A stretch of 22,201 bases of DNA from Glomus cerebriforme (taxonomy: Eukaryota > Glomeromycota > Glomeromycetes > Glomerales > Glomeraceae), in contig QKYT01000929.1 of NCBI GenBank assembly GCA_003550305.1, forward strand, positions 5,403 through 27,603, read 5' to 3'. This document shows positions 9,979 through 18,794 of the stretch, piece by piece. The notes beneath the pieces were generated by a model. The model ran no database searches. It was not told the origin of the DNA and saw only the letters and a program-made list of their open reading frames with translations. Each line of letters begins with the position of its first letter. Position 1 is the first letter of the stretch. A program made the position numbers and the translations under genes.

Positions 9979-10739
9979 ATTATTGTGGTTTTCAAAATTA
10001 TTGAAATTGATCTGCAGTGACGATCATTAAAAAACACAAAACACAAAAACACAAAACACAGATTTAAATACAAAAAATTGAAATAAAATGATAAAATATT
10101 ATAGAAAGTTGTGTTAAAGCACAAAAAAAATATAAAATTATTAAAAATCCTTCGCAACCTATTTTATTTAAACATGGTTTCTTCATAATTTATTTAATTA
10201 AATAATATTATTTACATCATATCTAACGCTAATAAAAATATNNNNNNNNNNNNNNNNNNNNNNNNNNNNNNNNNNNNNNNNNNNNNNNNNNNNNNNNNNN
10301 NNNNNNNNNNNNNNNNNNNNNNNNNNNNNNNNNNNNNNNNNNNNNNNNNNNNNNNNNNNNNNNNNNNNNNNNNNNNNNNNNNNNNNNNNNNNNNNNNNNN
10401 NNNNNNNNNNNNNNNNNNNNNNNNNNNNNNNNNNNNNNNNNNNNNNNNNNNNNNNNNNNNNNNNNNNNNNNNNNNNNNNNNTGATTCAAAGAAAAAAAGT
10501 TGTGATTTAAACAGTTAAAGGGTATAATACTGGGTTTTTTATTATATAAACCTTAATATTATTATAAAATAAGTTAAATAAAGTATTTATTAACCTAAAT
10601 ATTAAAAAAAAAATGGTAAAAAAATATTAAAAAATAAAATTTTATTGTAAGAAATGAACGGACATGTTGTGGCTTAAAAAATTTTTTATCACATGCAATG
10701 ATCGGCATCAATTTCAATAATTTTGAAAACCACCATAAT
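9979..10739. mobile_element. Mariner-like inverted-repeat element, TA-flanked, with assembly gap
   Basis: The left 33 bp (9979-10011) and the inverted right 33 bp (10707-10739) differ at one base. Both contain GTGGTTTTCAAAATTATTG. Weaker similarity continues inward (GATCATT on both arms). Each end is flanked by TA (9977-9978 and 10740-10741), the target of Tc1/mariner elements. No transposase is visible, but 240 bases are unread, and the visible arms are AT-rich and non-coding. The element is probably non-autonomous. The N run may mark a collapsed or hard-to-assemble hairpin interior. The superfamily is inferred from the TA flanks and repeat length only. Confidence 0.75.
10242..10481. other. 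Assembly gap (240 N)
   Basis: A run of 240 unknown bases lies inside the mariner-like element. Its real length is unknown, and nothing spanning it should be read as a gene. Confidence 1.
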
Positions 10740-10741
10740 TA

Positions 10742-11275
10742 TTGAAGCATCAAGTTTGAATTAATTTTTTTTTTGTTACATAAATATAGAAGTTTATACA
10801 TAATATCATAAAACTATTAATAAAGTTTCATTCATATTATATGATTTTGTAATGTAATATGAAATTATTTTCATTGAACATGAAACTAATGAAAGTAATG
10901 TTATTTTTTGATTTTCTAATTATAAAATCCAAAATCACTAAATAGGTATATAAAATCAAATTTATCACTTGTCAAAATAGGCAATATTTTAAACAAAGAA
11001 TCCTTCATTCAATATGCTAATAATGACAGATTACTAATTAAAGAATGATATAATCATTCTTGAAACAGATGAATTAATTAAAGACCATTTTCAAGGGAAT
11101 AAAAAGTGTTACCATATAGAAATCTATTCTCTTTGGTTAAATTTTAAGATATTTTCAAGATTTTCTTATAATCCTTAAGGGATTGTTGCTTAGCATAAAC
11201 AATATGCTTGCCTTTCATATGTACCAAATAAAATAAATATTGTTATATTAATGTACTATACATTTTTATTCCGCA
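10742..11275. other. Intergenic AT-rich DNA
   Basis: I see no coding region or clear repeat. It lies between the mariner-like element and a decayed coding relic. Confidence 0.5.
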
Positions 11276-11561
11276 AAAATTAGAACTTTTTCAACAGTAC
11301 AACCTTTAGAATTTAGAAATCAAAATTTATTTAACGAGCTTCCCTATAAAGAAAGACTATCCGGAATTTGTCATTGTCCTTAACTAATCCATTTTTAATG
11401 TAGAAGTGGTATGTATGAATTTGTGGATGCCAATAAAGCTATATCACAAGGACAAGTTGATACTTTCTATTCATCCACAAGCATATTATACAAGTCGTTT
11501 AATTACTGAAATTTTGGATCAAAAAAATTCTCTGTGTTTGGATTGTATAATTGAAAATTAA
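11276..11561 (+). pseudogene. Broken C-terminal coding relic, family uncertain
   Basis: Two reading frames hold protein-like sequence that joins at one shift near 11354. The first part (about 11276-11353) reads AKIRTFSTVQPLEF then LFNELPYKE. The second (11355-11558) reads DYPEFVIVLN, a TAA stop at 11385, then VCMNLWMPIKLYHKDK, SIHPQAYYTSRLITEI, and LCLDCIIEN before a TAA at 11559. The HPQAxYTSRL string resembles a motif I recall near the C termini of kinase-like proteins in Rhizophagus, but I cannot confirm it. With one frameshift and one stop it is probably not functional, unless an intron removes them. No upstream exons were recognised. Confidence 0.4.
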
Positions 11562-12029
11562 ATATCCATTATATATTAAAATTATTTTAGATTGGATATT
11601 TTATTATGTAATATAAATTTTACAGATTTCATAATAAAATGAAAGGCAATTAGAAGTTAAAATTCAGATTTTCTAGAATTATGATCTAAAATTGACCAAT
11701 TTTTTAAAAATCAGGTGAACTTCAATCATAATTTTTCATAATTTTTTTTCATGAATTTTTTTTTTAAATAGAATAATAATGTTCTATTTACTTTTTGAAT
11801 TCAAAATGTTATATATAAAATAAAGTTTTGCTAATTATAAATCACAACTGAATGCCAAGTAAAATTCGCAATATTAAATGATCACTATTTTTATTATACA
11901 TGTATATTTCGAAAAATAATTTATAAAGTTTATGCTTATTTTTACTAGAAAGTTGTAAACGTCACATGAGGGCATCCACATATTTTAACTTAACAATTAT
12001 GAATATACTTTTATTATAAATGAGTTCTG
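11562..12029. other. AT-rich DNA, possibly the far end of the minus-strand BTB relic
   Basis: There is no intact gene. On the minus strand a weak BACK-like similarity may extend to about 11860 (a stretch resembling the KRDDL coding region), but it is too faint to annotate with confidence. Confidence 0.3.
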
Positions 12030-12950
12030 ATTATTAAATAAAATTCTAGGTTTAAAACAGATTGTAATTTAAAATAATTGAAGGGTCCAACATGGTTTAT
12101 TTTATAAAGAGTTAATGATGTGATTAATGTCTTTCAATGATAAAATCTTTGGCAAGTTTAGTTAATTATTTTAATTAAAGACTACCATAATAATATTAAA
12201 AGAACAGTTTCAGTTTTATTAGTGATATTAATATGACCAGCATAAAGAGACCTTTGATACGAAAAAATAAATACTTCAATTTTAGGAATATAGTAATGAA
12301 TGATTTTAATTAACTTTATTAAGTGCAAATTACTCAATGATAGCAACAAAAGCTTGAGGATCAATTTATGGATCTTAATCATAAAATTTTCTTTTTTTTC
12401 AATATCAACATCATCAGAAAACTATCAGAAAGTACTTTGTTAAAATATTCTGATCTACAGTGTAATGTTTTAGCTCAAATGTGTTTTTGTTCCAACTCTG
12501 ATTTGGGATATTCCTAAATCAGAATTTTTGATTTGGGATGCCCATTTCCAAAATGTGAAATCCAACTTGGGATATCCCAAATCAGATCTAGAACATGGTT
12601 AGGTTTGAACATTGCCATCAAGTGTGTCAAACCTGCTGACCATATTCGAAAAATGTCCATGTTAATTTGGGACATGATCAAGTTTGCAAGTTTGGTATCA
12701 TGACAATGATCCAAACCTGACCATGTCCCAGATCAATTTGTAATATCCCAAGTTGGATTTGGGATATGATCACAATTTCGAACATCAAATTATCCCAAAT
12801 CAAAAATTCTGATTTGGGGAATAAGAAATCAAAATTTCGATTCGGTAATGTCACAAATCAAATTCGGAACATAATCACGTTTTGGAAAATTTTTGTAAGT
12901 TTTCAGGATGTTATTTAAACAATCTGAAATTATAAAGAGTATTATATAAA
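12030..12950 (-). pseudogene. Old BTB-BACK gene relic split by a foldback element
   Basis: Read on the minus strand, 12488 down to 12030 follows the gene at 14295. There is TGTAGATCAGAATATTTTAA (CRSEYFN), then GAAAAAAAAG, then CCTCAAGCTTTTG (PQAF), then an intron-like stretch. Next come GTCTCTTTATGCTGGTCATA (the YLYTGHIN exon start) and AATAAAACTGAAACTGTTCT. It continues into BACK-like sequence with TTATCATTGAAAG and GTTGGACCCTTCAATT. Frames are broken throughout. Beyond the foldback element, 12950-12874 weakly resembles the missing start of exon 1 (AACGTGATTATGTT versus AACGGATTATAATGTT in the intact gene). The intron is kept, so it arose by DNA duplication, and it is inverted relative to the cluster. 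The N-terminal part beyond the element is the least certain. Confidence 0.65.
12489..12873. mobile_element. Foldback / MITE-like element with long imperfect inverted arms
   Basis: The left arm (about 12489-12625) and right arm (about 12700-12873) are inverted copies. The core at 12510-12539 matches 12792-12822 reversed almost perfectly (AAATCAGAATTTTTGATTTG). Inner parts also pair, for example CATGGTTAGGTTTG near 12596 with CAAACCTGACCATG near 12711. The motif TTTGGGAT and its complement ATCCCAAA recur within arms, and the right arm seems to carry an extra unit. It is non-coding. No target duplication was identified, so the exact ends are approximate. It sits inside the minus-strand BTB relic, which supports insertion. 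Confidence 0.7.
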
Positions 12951-13440
12951 TAAAATTTCTCATTAATTTGGCTTGCAGAATAAAAATCACATAGTTAATG
13001 AAATCAACCTATTATTTAAATTTTGTTTCATTATTGTAATATCATCTTTACCAGAAAAATTATGATAATTTCACTGAGTTAACAGTTATTTTAAATGCAA
13101 TTATTTATAAAGTTCAGAGAATTTGTTCAGAATAAAACGAATACATTTAAAAAGTGGTCTTAAATTAGTCCAAGAATTTTAAGCTACAGTATCTACCCTG
13201 ATTTAAAGAACCGTGGAGTCTGTTATATCCTAACTGATGTTTTACTGATTTTTTTATACCAGTAAATAGCTTTATCTAAATCCTTTTCTGTACCTTCACC
13301 ATTTTCATATAGATAATTTTTTTCATGTGACCAGATATACTATATTTATAAAGAATATAACTTTACAAAATTTTACATTATATAATTGTTTTAAAACCCG
13401 GTTTAATATAAAAAAAATTATAAATTGAATTTTAGAACCG
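12951..13440. other. Intergenic AT-rich DNA
   Basis: No gene is seen. The last 100 bp contains TATATTTATAAAG-like sequence that could be the former promoter of the relic starting at 13441. Confidence 0.45.
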
Positions 13441-13895
13441 ATGAAGGGTATGCATGATGTTATTATCTACACTGTTGGCGAAAATGAAAAAGAAATACAT
13501 GCACTTCCAAATATTTTATGTATAACAAGCAATAAGGCAACTTATATAAAATTTAATACTGCAACAATAAATAATTACATTATATTTAGAATTATTCATT
13601 ATGGAATAAAGTTACAAGGATCAGATATTCTAAAGCTTATGATATTAGTAAATTAACTTAAAATCCAAACGCTAATTCTTTGTATTCAAGGTTATTTAAT
13701 TAAATATCACCATAAATTTTTACAATAAATCTTAAGCAAATCCACATTTTATCAATATGAAAATTTTATAGATTTGATTGTGGAATTTTTGTTTTGACAG
13801 AATTTTGCTAAATCAGACATATTAATCATAAATTTATTAATTTAAAACACCTTTATTAAAATTATTAAACGAAATTGGTAGATTGGATAGCTGGA
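13441..13895 (+). pseudogene. BTB-BACK relic with in-frame stops, related to the gene at 16994
   Basis: It begins MKGMHDVIIYTVGENEKEIH, matching the start of a BTB domain (compare YDVIIYASENQEIRAHSL in the gene at 16994). The second half of the BTB domain is missing. The same frame continues with FRIIHYGIKL and GSDILKLM (exon 2 start), then past TAA at 13654 into GYLIKYHHKFLQ, a second TAA, FYQYENFIDLIVEF, and TGA. Those align with EYLIKNQSGFMQ and VYQHESFTNIWNF. After a shift, INLKTPLLKLL (about 13840-13870) matches INLKAPLLELI. No TLDc domain follows. ATTACATTATATTTAG just before FRII looks like an intron acceptor, so part of the missing exon 1 may have been deleted into the intron. The first 71 codons are open but very unlikely to be functional. 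Confidence 0.75.
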
Positions 13896-14174
13896 ATTTA
13901 GCGTTGCTGCTGTTAACGTCGTCATCAGTGTTGAAATCATCATTGGTAATGTTGCTATTAACAGATTTAGTGTACAGAATCCTTCTTTTATTCAATAAGA
14001 TATTAAGGTATTATAGTATTATAAAGGAAAATCATAATTATGGAAAGACGATTTATGTAAAGTATTATAAAAAAATAAAATTTAATACGGTATTTGTAAG
14101 TTTGCGTTACAAAATTTGAAATCGGATAAATGATTGACCGTCAAAAGATTATGTAACCATTTTTTTTGCCGTAC
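13896..14174. other. Intergenic DNA before BTB gene 3
   Basis: There is no supported coding region. A short open frame at 13883-14119 has no family resemblance and overlaps the end of the relic. The TLDc part expected downstream of the relic is absent. Confidence 0.5.
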
Positions 14175-14182
14175 TATAAATA
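14175..14182 (+). promoter_or_regulatory. TATA box (TATAAATA) of BTB gene 3
   Basis: A perfect TATAAATA lies 113 bp before the start codon at 14295. Transcription would start about 30 bp downstream and give a T/A-rich leader of about 80-90 nt. Not tested. Confidence 0.5.
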
Positions 14183-14294
14183 GGATCTTCATATTATGAA
14201 GTTCATTATTTCCATTTTAGATATTTTTTTTATTTTTTTTATTCAAAAAAAAAAAAATTTCAAAAATAAAATAAAATAAATTCTTCAATTGAAT

Positions 14295-15940
14295 ATGTCA
14301 TATAAATTTGAATCCGACGCTATAAAAGCATTTGAACAATTACTAAAGACCGAAACGGATTATAATGTTATTATTCATACTGGAAAAGAATTCAATTTTA
14401 AAGAATTTCATGCACATTCTAATATCTTACGTTGTAGATCTGAATATTTTAATAAAATACTTTCTACTGAAAATATCGAGAAAAAAAATGGAAAATATAT
14501 AATAAAAAAACCAAATCTTGTACCTCAAGCTTTTGATATTATCCTAAAGTATAAATTAAATTTTAATAAAAATATAACCATCATTTTTTTATATTTATAT
14601 AAAAATTTTACTTACTTTATATTCGTATACATTTTTCTTTTATAATTATTAGGTATCTTTATACAGGTCATATTAATATTCTTAATAAAACTGGAACTGA
14701 ACTTTTGGATATTATGATAACTTCAGACGAATTAAAATTGGAACAATTAACTAAAATCACCGAAGATTATGTCATTGAAAATCATCAACAATTTTTAAGA
14801 AATGATCCAGTTGGAACACTTCAAATAGTTTATTATAATAAATCACTTAATAATTTACAAGAATTTTGTTTAGAAACGATTTGTTTTAATCCAAAATTAT
14901 TATTCAATTCTGATAAATTTATTAAATTACCCGCTCCTTTATTAGAAATTATTTTAAAAAGAGATGATTTAAATTTAATTGAAATAGAAATTTGGGAAAA
15001 TTTAATTAAATGGGGATTAGCACAAGGACAAACACTTAATCAAGAGGATGTTACTAAATGGAATCAAGAAAATTTTAATCAATTTCAAAGAATTCTTTAT
15101 AAATTTATTCCATTAATTAGATTTTATGAAATATCATCAGATGATTATTTTAACAAAATTAAATCTTATGAAGAAATTTTACCTAAAGAATTAAGAGATG
15201 ATATTTTAAAATATCATATGGTTTCTGGATATAAACCAATTATTGAAAAAATTTCATCAAGATGTCCAAAATATTTATTAATTAATCAAAATCATATTAT
15301 ACAATTTTCAAATTGGATTGATAAAAAAGGGAAAATTACAAAATATATTAAAACTATTCCTTATGAATTTCAACTTTTATATAGAGCTAGTAGAGATGGT
15401 GGTACTCCTGAATCATTTCATAAAAAATGTGATAATAAAGGTCCTACTATGGTTATAATAAAAATTAAAGGATCAGAACAAATAATTGGAGGATATAATC
15501 CATTTGAATGGGATTCAAGTAATAGTTATAAAACTACAACAGATAGTTTTATATTCTCATTTACTGATAGAATGAATACAAAAACTGCAAAAGTGGGATA
15601 TAGTAATGGTATAAAATCTATAGGATGTTATCCAACTTATGGACCAATATTTGGTGGTTATTTTTATTGTCATGATTATAATAATTGGATGATTAATTAT
15701 TCAAATTCTTATACAAATATTGATGATATTCCAACAGGAAATTTATATGTTGATGATTATGAAGTTTTTCAAGTTATTAAGAAATCAATTAAAAATACTT
15801 TAAAAAAGAAGACTGTTGAAATTCAAAAAAATGATCCAGATTTGGATGATGAAGGGAATTTGAAGGCGGATAAAATTTGTGAAGAAGAAGAAAAAGAAAA
15901 AAAATCTTCTCTTATATCTTTATTGAAAAAAATAAAATAA
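14295..15940 (+). CDS. BTB-BACK-TLDc protein 3 with charged C-terminal tail (513 aa)
   Basis: The gene model is exon 1 at 14295-14548 and exon 2 at 14653-15940. AA|G splices ...FDIILK to YLYTGH. The start is the first ATG and gives MSYKFESD, matching the paralog at 4276. BTB covers about residues 20-125 (YNVIIHTG, FHAHSNILRCRSEYF). BACK covers about 130-240 (NDPVGTLQIVYY, LEIILKRDDLNL, WGLAQGQ). TLDc covers about 300-462 (LLYRASRDGG, FHKKCDNKG, IIGGYNPFEWD, DSFIFSF, GPIFGGYFYC, YEVFQV). Unlike the other intact copies it reads on for 51 residues (463-513). That tail is lysine-rich, then acidic (NDPDLDDEGN, CEEEEKEKK), ending SSLISLLKKIK. Matching tail DNA follows the pseudogene at 6234, so the tail is probably ancestral. 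Codon use is more strongly A/T-ending than in genes 1 and 2. A Cullin-3 adaptor or stress role is family inference. Confidence 0.9.
14549..14652 (+). other. Intron of BTB-BACK-TLDc gene 3 (104 nt, phase 2)
   Basis: The donor is CTAAA|GTATAA and the acceptor is AATTATTAG|GTATCTTT. The intron reads open in frame for 32 codons, so an unspliced transcript would give a truncated BTB-only protein ending at 14645. The BTB domain is continuous only after splicing. Confidence 0.85.
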
Positions 15941-16926
15941 AGTTATTTTGAAGGAATTTTTTAGCTTTAAAATTAGATTAACATGATTTTTTAGATCACG
16001 GAAATATAATTATAGATGAGAATAATTAACTAGGATTATTTTTGTTTTAAAAAAAAAAATCATAGTTATTAACTTTATTAAACTTTATATATTTGATATT
16101 TATCGTTATGTATACATGAAATTCAATTATTTATAATAAATTATACGCTATCTTTTACACTTAAACATTTGAATATGATAAAATAATATAACTTGAATAA
16201 ATGTTAAATGTTTTTTAAAATCTTTGAATAATTTAAAATTTTTTTTTTTGTGGAAAAAAATTAACGAATAAAAAATAAATGTTTCATGTGAACTTCAGAT
16301 CGTGAAGAATAATCATTGAAATTTCGAAAAAAAAAACCAAATCAGCAACGATATAATCTAAGTAAAATGTTCGGGTTGAATGTAAATGAATTACGCGTTA
16401 AAATTATAATAAATATTTGTAATGAAAAATATTTATTTCTGAAAATTAAAGAAAAATCTTAAATATATATATATTTTTTTTTTATTTAAGTTAAAATCTT
16501 GTACGTACTGTAAATATTTAATTACTTTTCACTAGCTGTTAGAATTATTTTGTTTATTTGACTGAGTTGATTTTCTAATGACCGTAAATTTAAAAATAAC
16601 AACGTATAATATGTTAATTTATATTTTTGAGCGAAGCTATTTTTGCGTGTCGATCACTAATGACGATTTAAAATTATTATTCCGGTATTATTGTGATAAT
16701 ACCATAGTTATAATGACAATCACAAATTCAGAATAAGCAAGGATATAATCTATTATATTATTTACAATATTTAAAGAGAACATACATTAAATGAGTTTAA
16801 CTAGACATGCGACATTTGAGGAAAGTTTATCAATCTATAAGAAGTCGACATTTTAAAAGATCGCCAAACCAAGCATTTTGAATAACGTAACACAATACGA
16901 AATCGGCATTTAATGAAATGCAAAAA
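15941..16926. other. Intergenic AT-rich DNA between BTB genes 3 and 4
   Basis: No gene is seen. A perfect small hairpin GGTATTAT-TGTG-ATAATACC lies at 16684-16703. The rest is poly-A/T-rich with no clear repeat ends. Confidence 0.5.
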
Positions 16927-16933
16927 TATAAAT
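16927..16933 (+). promoter_or_regulatory. TATA-like element before BTB gene 4
   Basis: TATAAAT lies 61 bp upstream of the start codon, with a T-rich stretch between. Confidence 0.35.
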
Positions 16934-16993
16934 TTTCAATGGTTTCTTTTTTTTATTAGAAACTTTCAAATTTAATTTTCATTATAAAAAAAA

Positions 16994-18615
16994 ATGTCTC
17001 TTGAATATTGGCAAGAAGTCATTAATGATTATGAAAATTTGCTTGAAAATGGAAAAGGTTACGATGTTATCATTTACGCAAGTGAAAATCAAGAAATTCG
17101 AGCTCATTCACTTGTTTTGAGTACTAGATCTCAATATTTTTGTACTGAATTATCTAAAGAAAATATTGAAAAAAGAGATGGAAAAATCATTCTTAAAAAT
17201 CCTGATATTTCTTTTAAATTATTTAAAATGATTTTAAGGTGATTATTGTTAATCCATTACCGTTTTGTTTTTGGAATATTTTTGCATTTCCCTTCTTTGG
17301 ACATTTAATTAAATCAATAATCTAATGTATTATATTAAAATTCAGATTTATTTATTGTGGAAGGATTGATTTGACAACATTAGAAGGACCCGAATTATTG
17401 AAACTCTCAATGGCAGTAGCCAAATTTAATATCACTACTTTATTTCCTCGTATTGAAGAATATTTAATAAAAAATCAATCAGGATTCATGCAACAGAATT
17501 CCGTAAAGATTCTTGAAACGGTTTATCAACATGAATCGTTCACAAATATATGGAATTTTTGTCTCGAAAATATTTATAAAGATCCTAAAATATTATTTAA
17601 TTCTGATGAATTATTTAACTTAAAAGCACCATTGATAGAATTGTTATTTAAGCGAAATGATTTAAATTTGAATGAAGTTGTTATGATGTTATTTAGTTCT
17701 GATAAATTTATCAATTTAAAAGCGCCATTATTAGAATTGATTATAAAACGAGATGATTTGATTTTGGATGAAATTATTGTTTGGAATAGTTTATTAAAAT
17801 GGGGTCTTGCTCAAAATCCTACTATTACGCAAGATAGCACTAATTTGAATAAAGAAGAAATCAAAATTATGAAAAGTACTCTTGATAGTTTTATTCATTT
17901 AGTTCGATTTTATTCTATGCCTCCAGAGCATTTTCTTGATAGTGTATGTCCTTTAAAAAAATTACTGCCTTTAGATTTGTTTAATGGACTCATGACATTT
18001 CATATTACGCCAAATAGAAAATCAAATGTTGATATACCCCCTCCTAGACGACCAAAAATTGACTCCGTTATTATTCAATTTGAGCATCTTCGTATATTTG
18101 CAAGTTGGATAGATAAGAAAGAAAATTTCTTTTATAATGTAATGAATACTGCTTATAATTTCAATTTACTTTATCGTGCTAGTAGAGATGGCAATACACA
18201 TACATTATTTCATACTAAATGTGATAACAAGGGAGCTACTATAGTTGTAATAAAAGTAGCAAATTCGGAGCAAATAGTTGGAGGATATAATCCACTTGTT
18301 TGGGATCAAAGTGGTTCATGGAAGTCTACTAAAGACAGTTTTATATTCTCATTTACAAATAAAAGTAATCTTCAAACTGCAAAAGTAGGTTATATTCTTG
18401 ATGCAAATATTGGAAATGCTATATATAGTAATTTAAATTATGGGCCAATATTTGGTGGTGGACATGATTTATATAGAGAAAATGATGGTACTTGGAAATT
18501 TAATAATCCACATTCTTATCCTAAAATTGATATGCCAGAAAATTTTACTATGAATTCAAATTATAAAGTTTTTAATGTAGTAGATTATGAAGTATTTCAA
18601 GTTATCAAAAAATAA
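16994..18615 (+). CDS. BTB-BACK-TLDc protein 4 with duplicated BACK segment (504 aa)
   Basis: The gene model is exon 1 at 16994-17238 and exon 2 at 17346-18615. AG|A joins ...FKMILR to FIYCGR, with donor GTGATT, acceptor AATTCAG and CTAAT at 17322 as branch point. BTB covers about residues 20-120 (YDVIIYAS, RAHSLVLSTRSQYF). TLDc is in the last 165 residues (LLYRASRDGN, FHTKCDNKG, IVGGYNPLVWD, DSFIFSF, GPIFGGG, YEVFQV). It is the most divergent of the four. Within BACK, 32 residues are tandemly duplicated (17590-17685 and 17686-17781): SDELFNLKAPLIELLFKRND, then SDKFINLKAPLLELIIKRDD. The paralogs have one copy. The duplication adds about one helical hairpin to the BACK region. The TLDc domain also has a small insertion before GPIFGG. 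It ends without the tail of gene 3. A LINE starts about 100-180 bp downstream and could affect its 3' end. Confidence 0.9.
17239..17345 (+). other. Intron of BTB-BACK-TLDc gene 4 (107 nt, phase 2)
   Basis: The donor is TTAAG|GTGATT and the acceptor is AAATTCAG|ATTTATTT. The position is identical to that in the other three genes. Confidence 0.9.
17590..17781 (+). repeat. In-frame 96-bp tandem duplication in the BACK-coding region
   Basis: The two 32-codon units (17590-17685, 17686-17781) share the pattern LFxSDxxxNLKAPLxEL, then KRxDLxLxE. The paralogs at 1953, 4276 and 14295 carry this block once. Confidence 0.85.
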
Positions 18616-18794
18616 TTTCACATTTATAGTGCTAATCCACGTGATTTTTGTATTTTATTCTAACAATTCAAATTTGATCTTTATATTGTCTTGTTTTGAT
18701 GGACTTTTTACATTTTTTTTGAAATTCCGCAGCAAAAAAAGTAGAAAACATAGACACAGATTAATAAAACCTATCAATATCAACTCTCTACAAC

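Noticed and set aside
9972..10157. 61-codon minus-strand open frame
   Set aside because: It is low-complexity F/N/L/Y-rich sequence lying in the arm of the mariner-like element.
10229..10489. Open frame spanning the gap
   Set aside because: It consists almost entirely of unknown bases.
12182..12382. Minus-strand open frame read as a separate small gene
   Set aside because: It runs from the exon 1 end through the intron into the exon 2 start of a BTB relic (LYAGHINITNKT), so it is part of a pseudogene.
12514..12714. 66-codon minus-strand open frame
   Set aside because: It is created by the palindromic arms of the foldback element and shows no protein similarity.
13883..14119. 78-codon plus-strand open frame
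   Set aside because: No similarity to TLDc or any family I know; it overlaps the end of a relic and has random composition.
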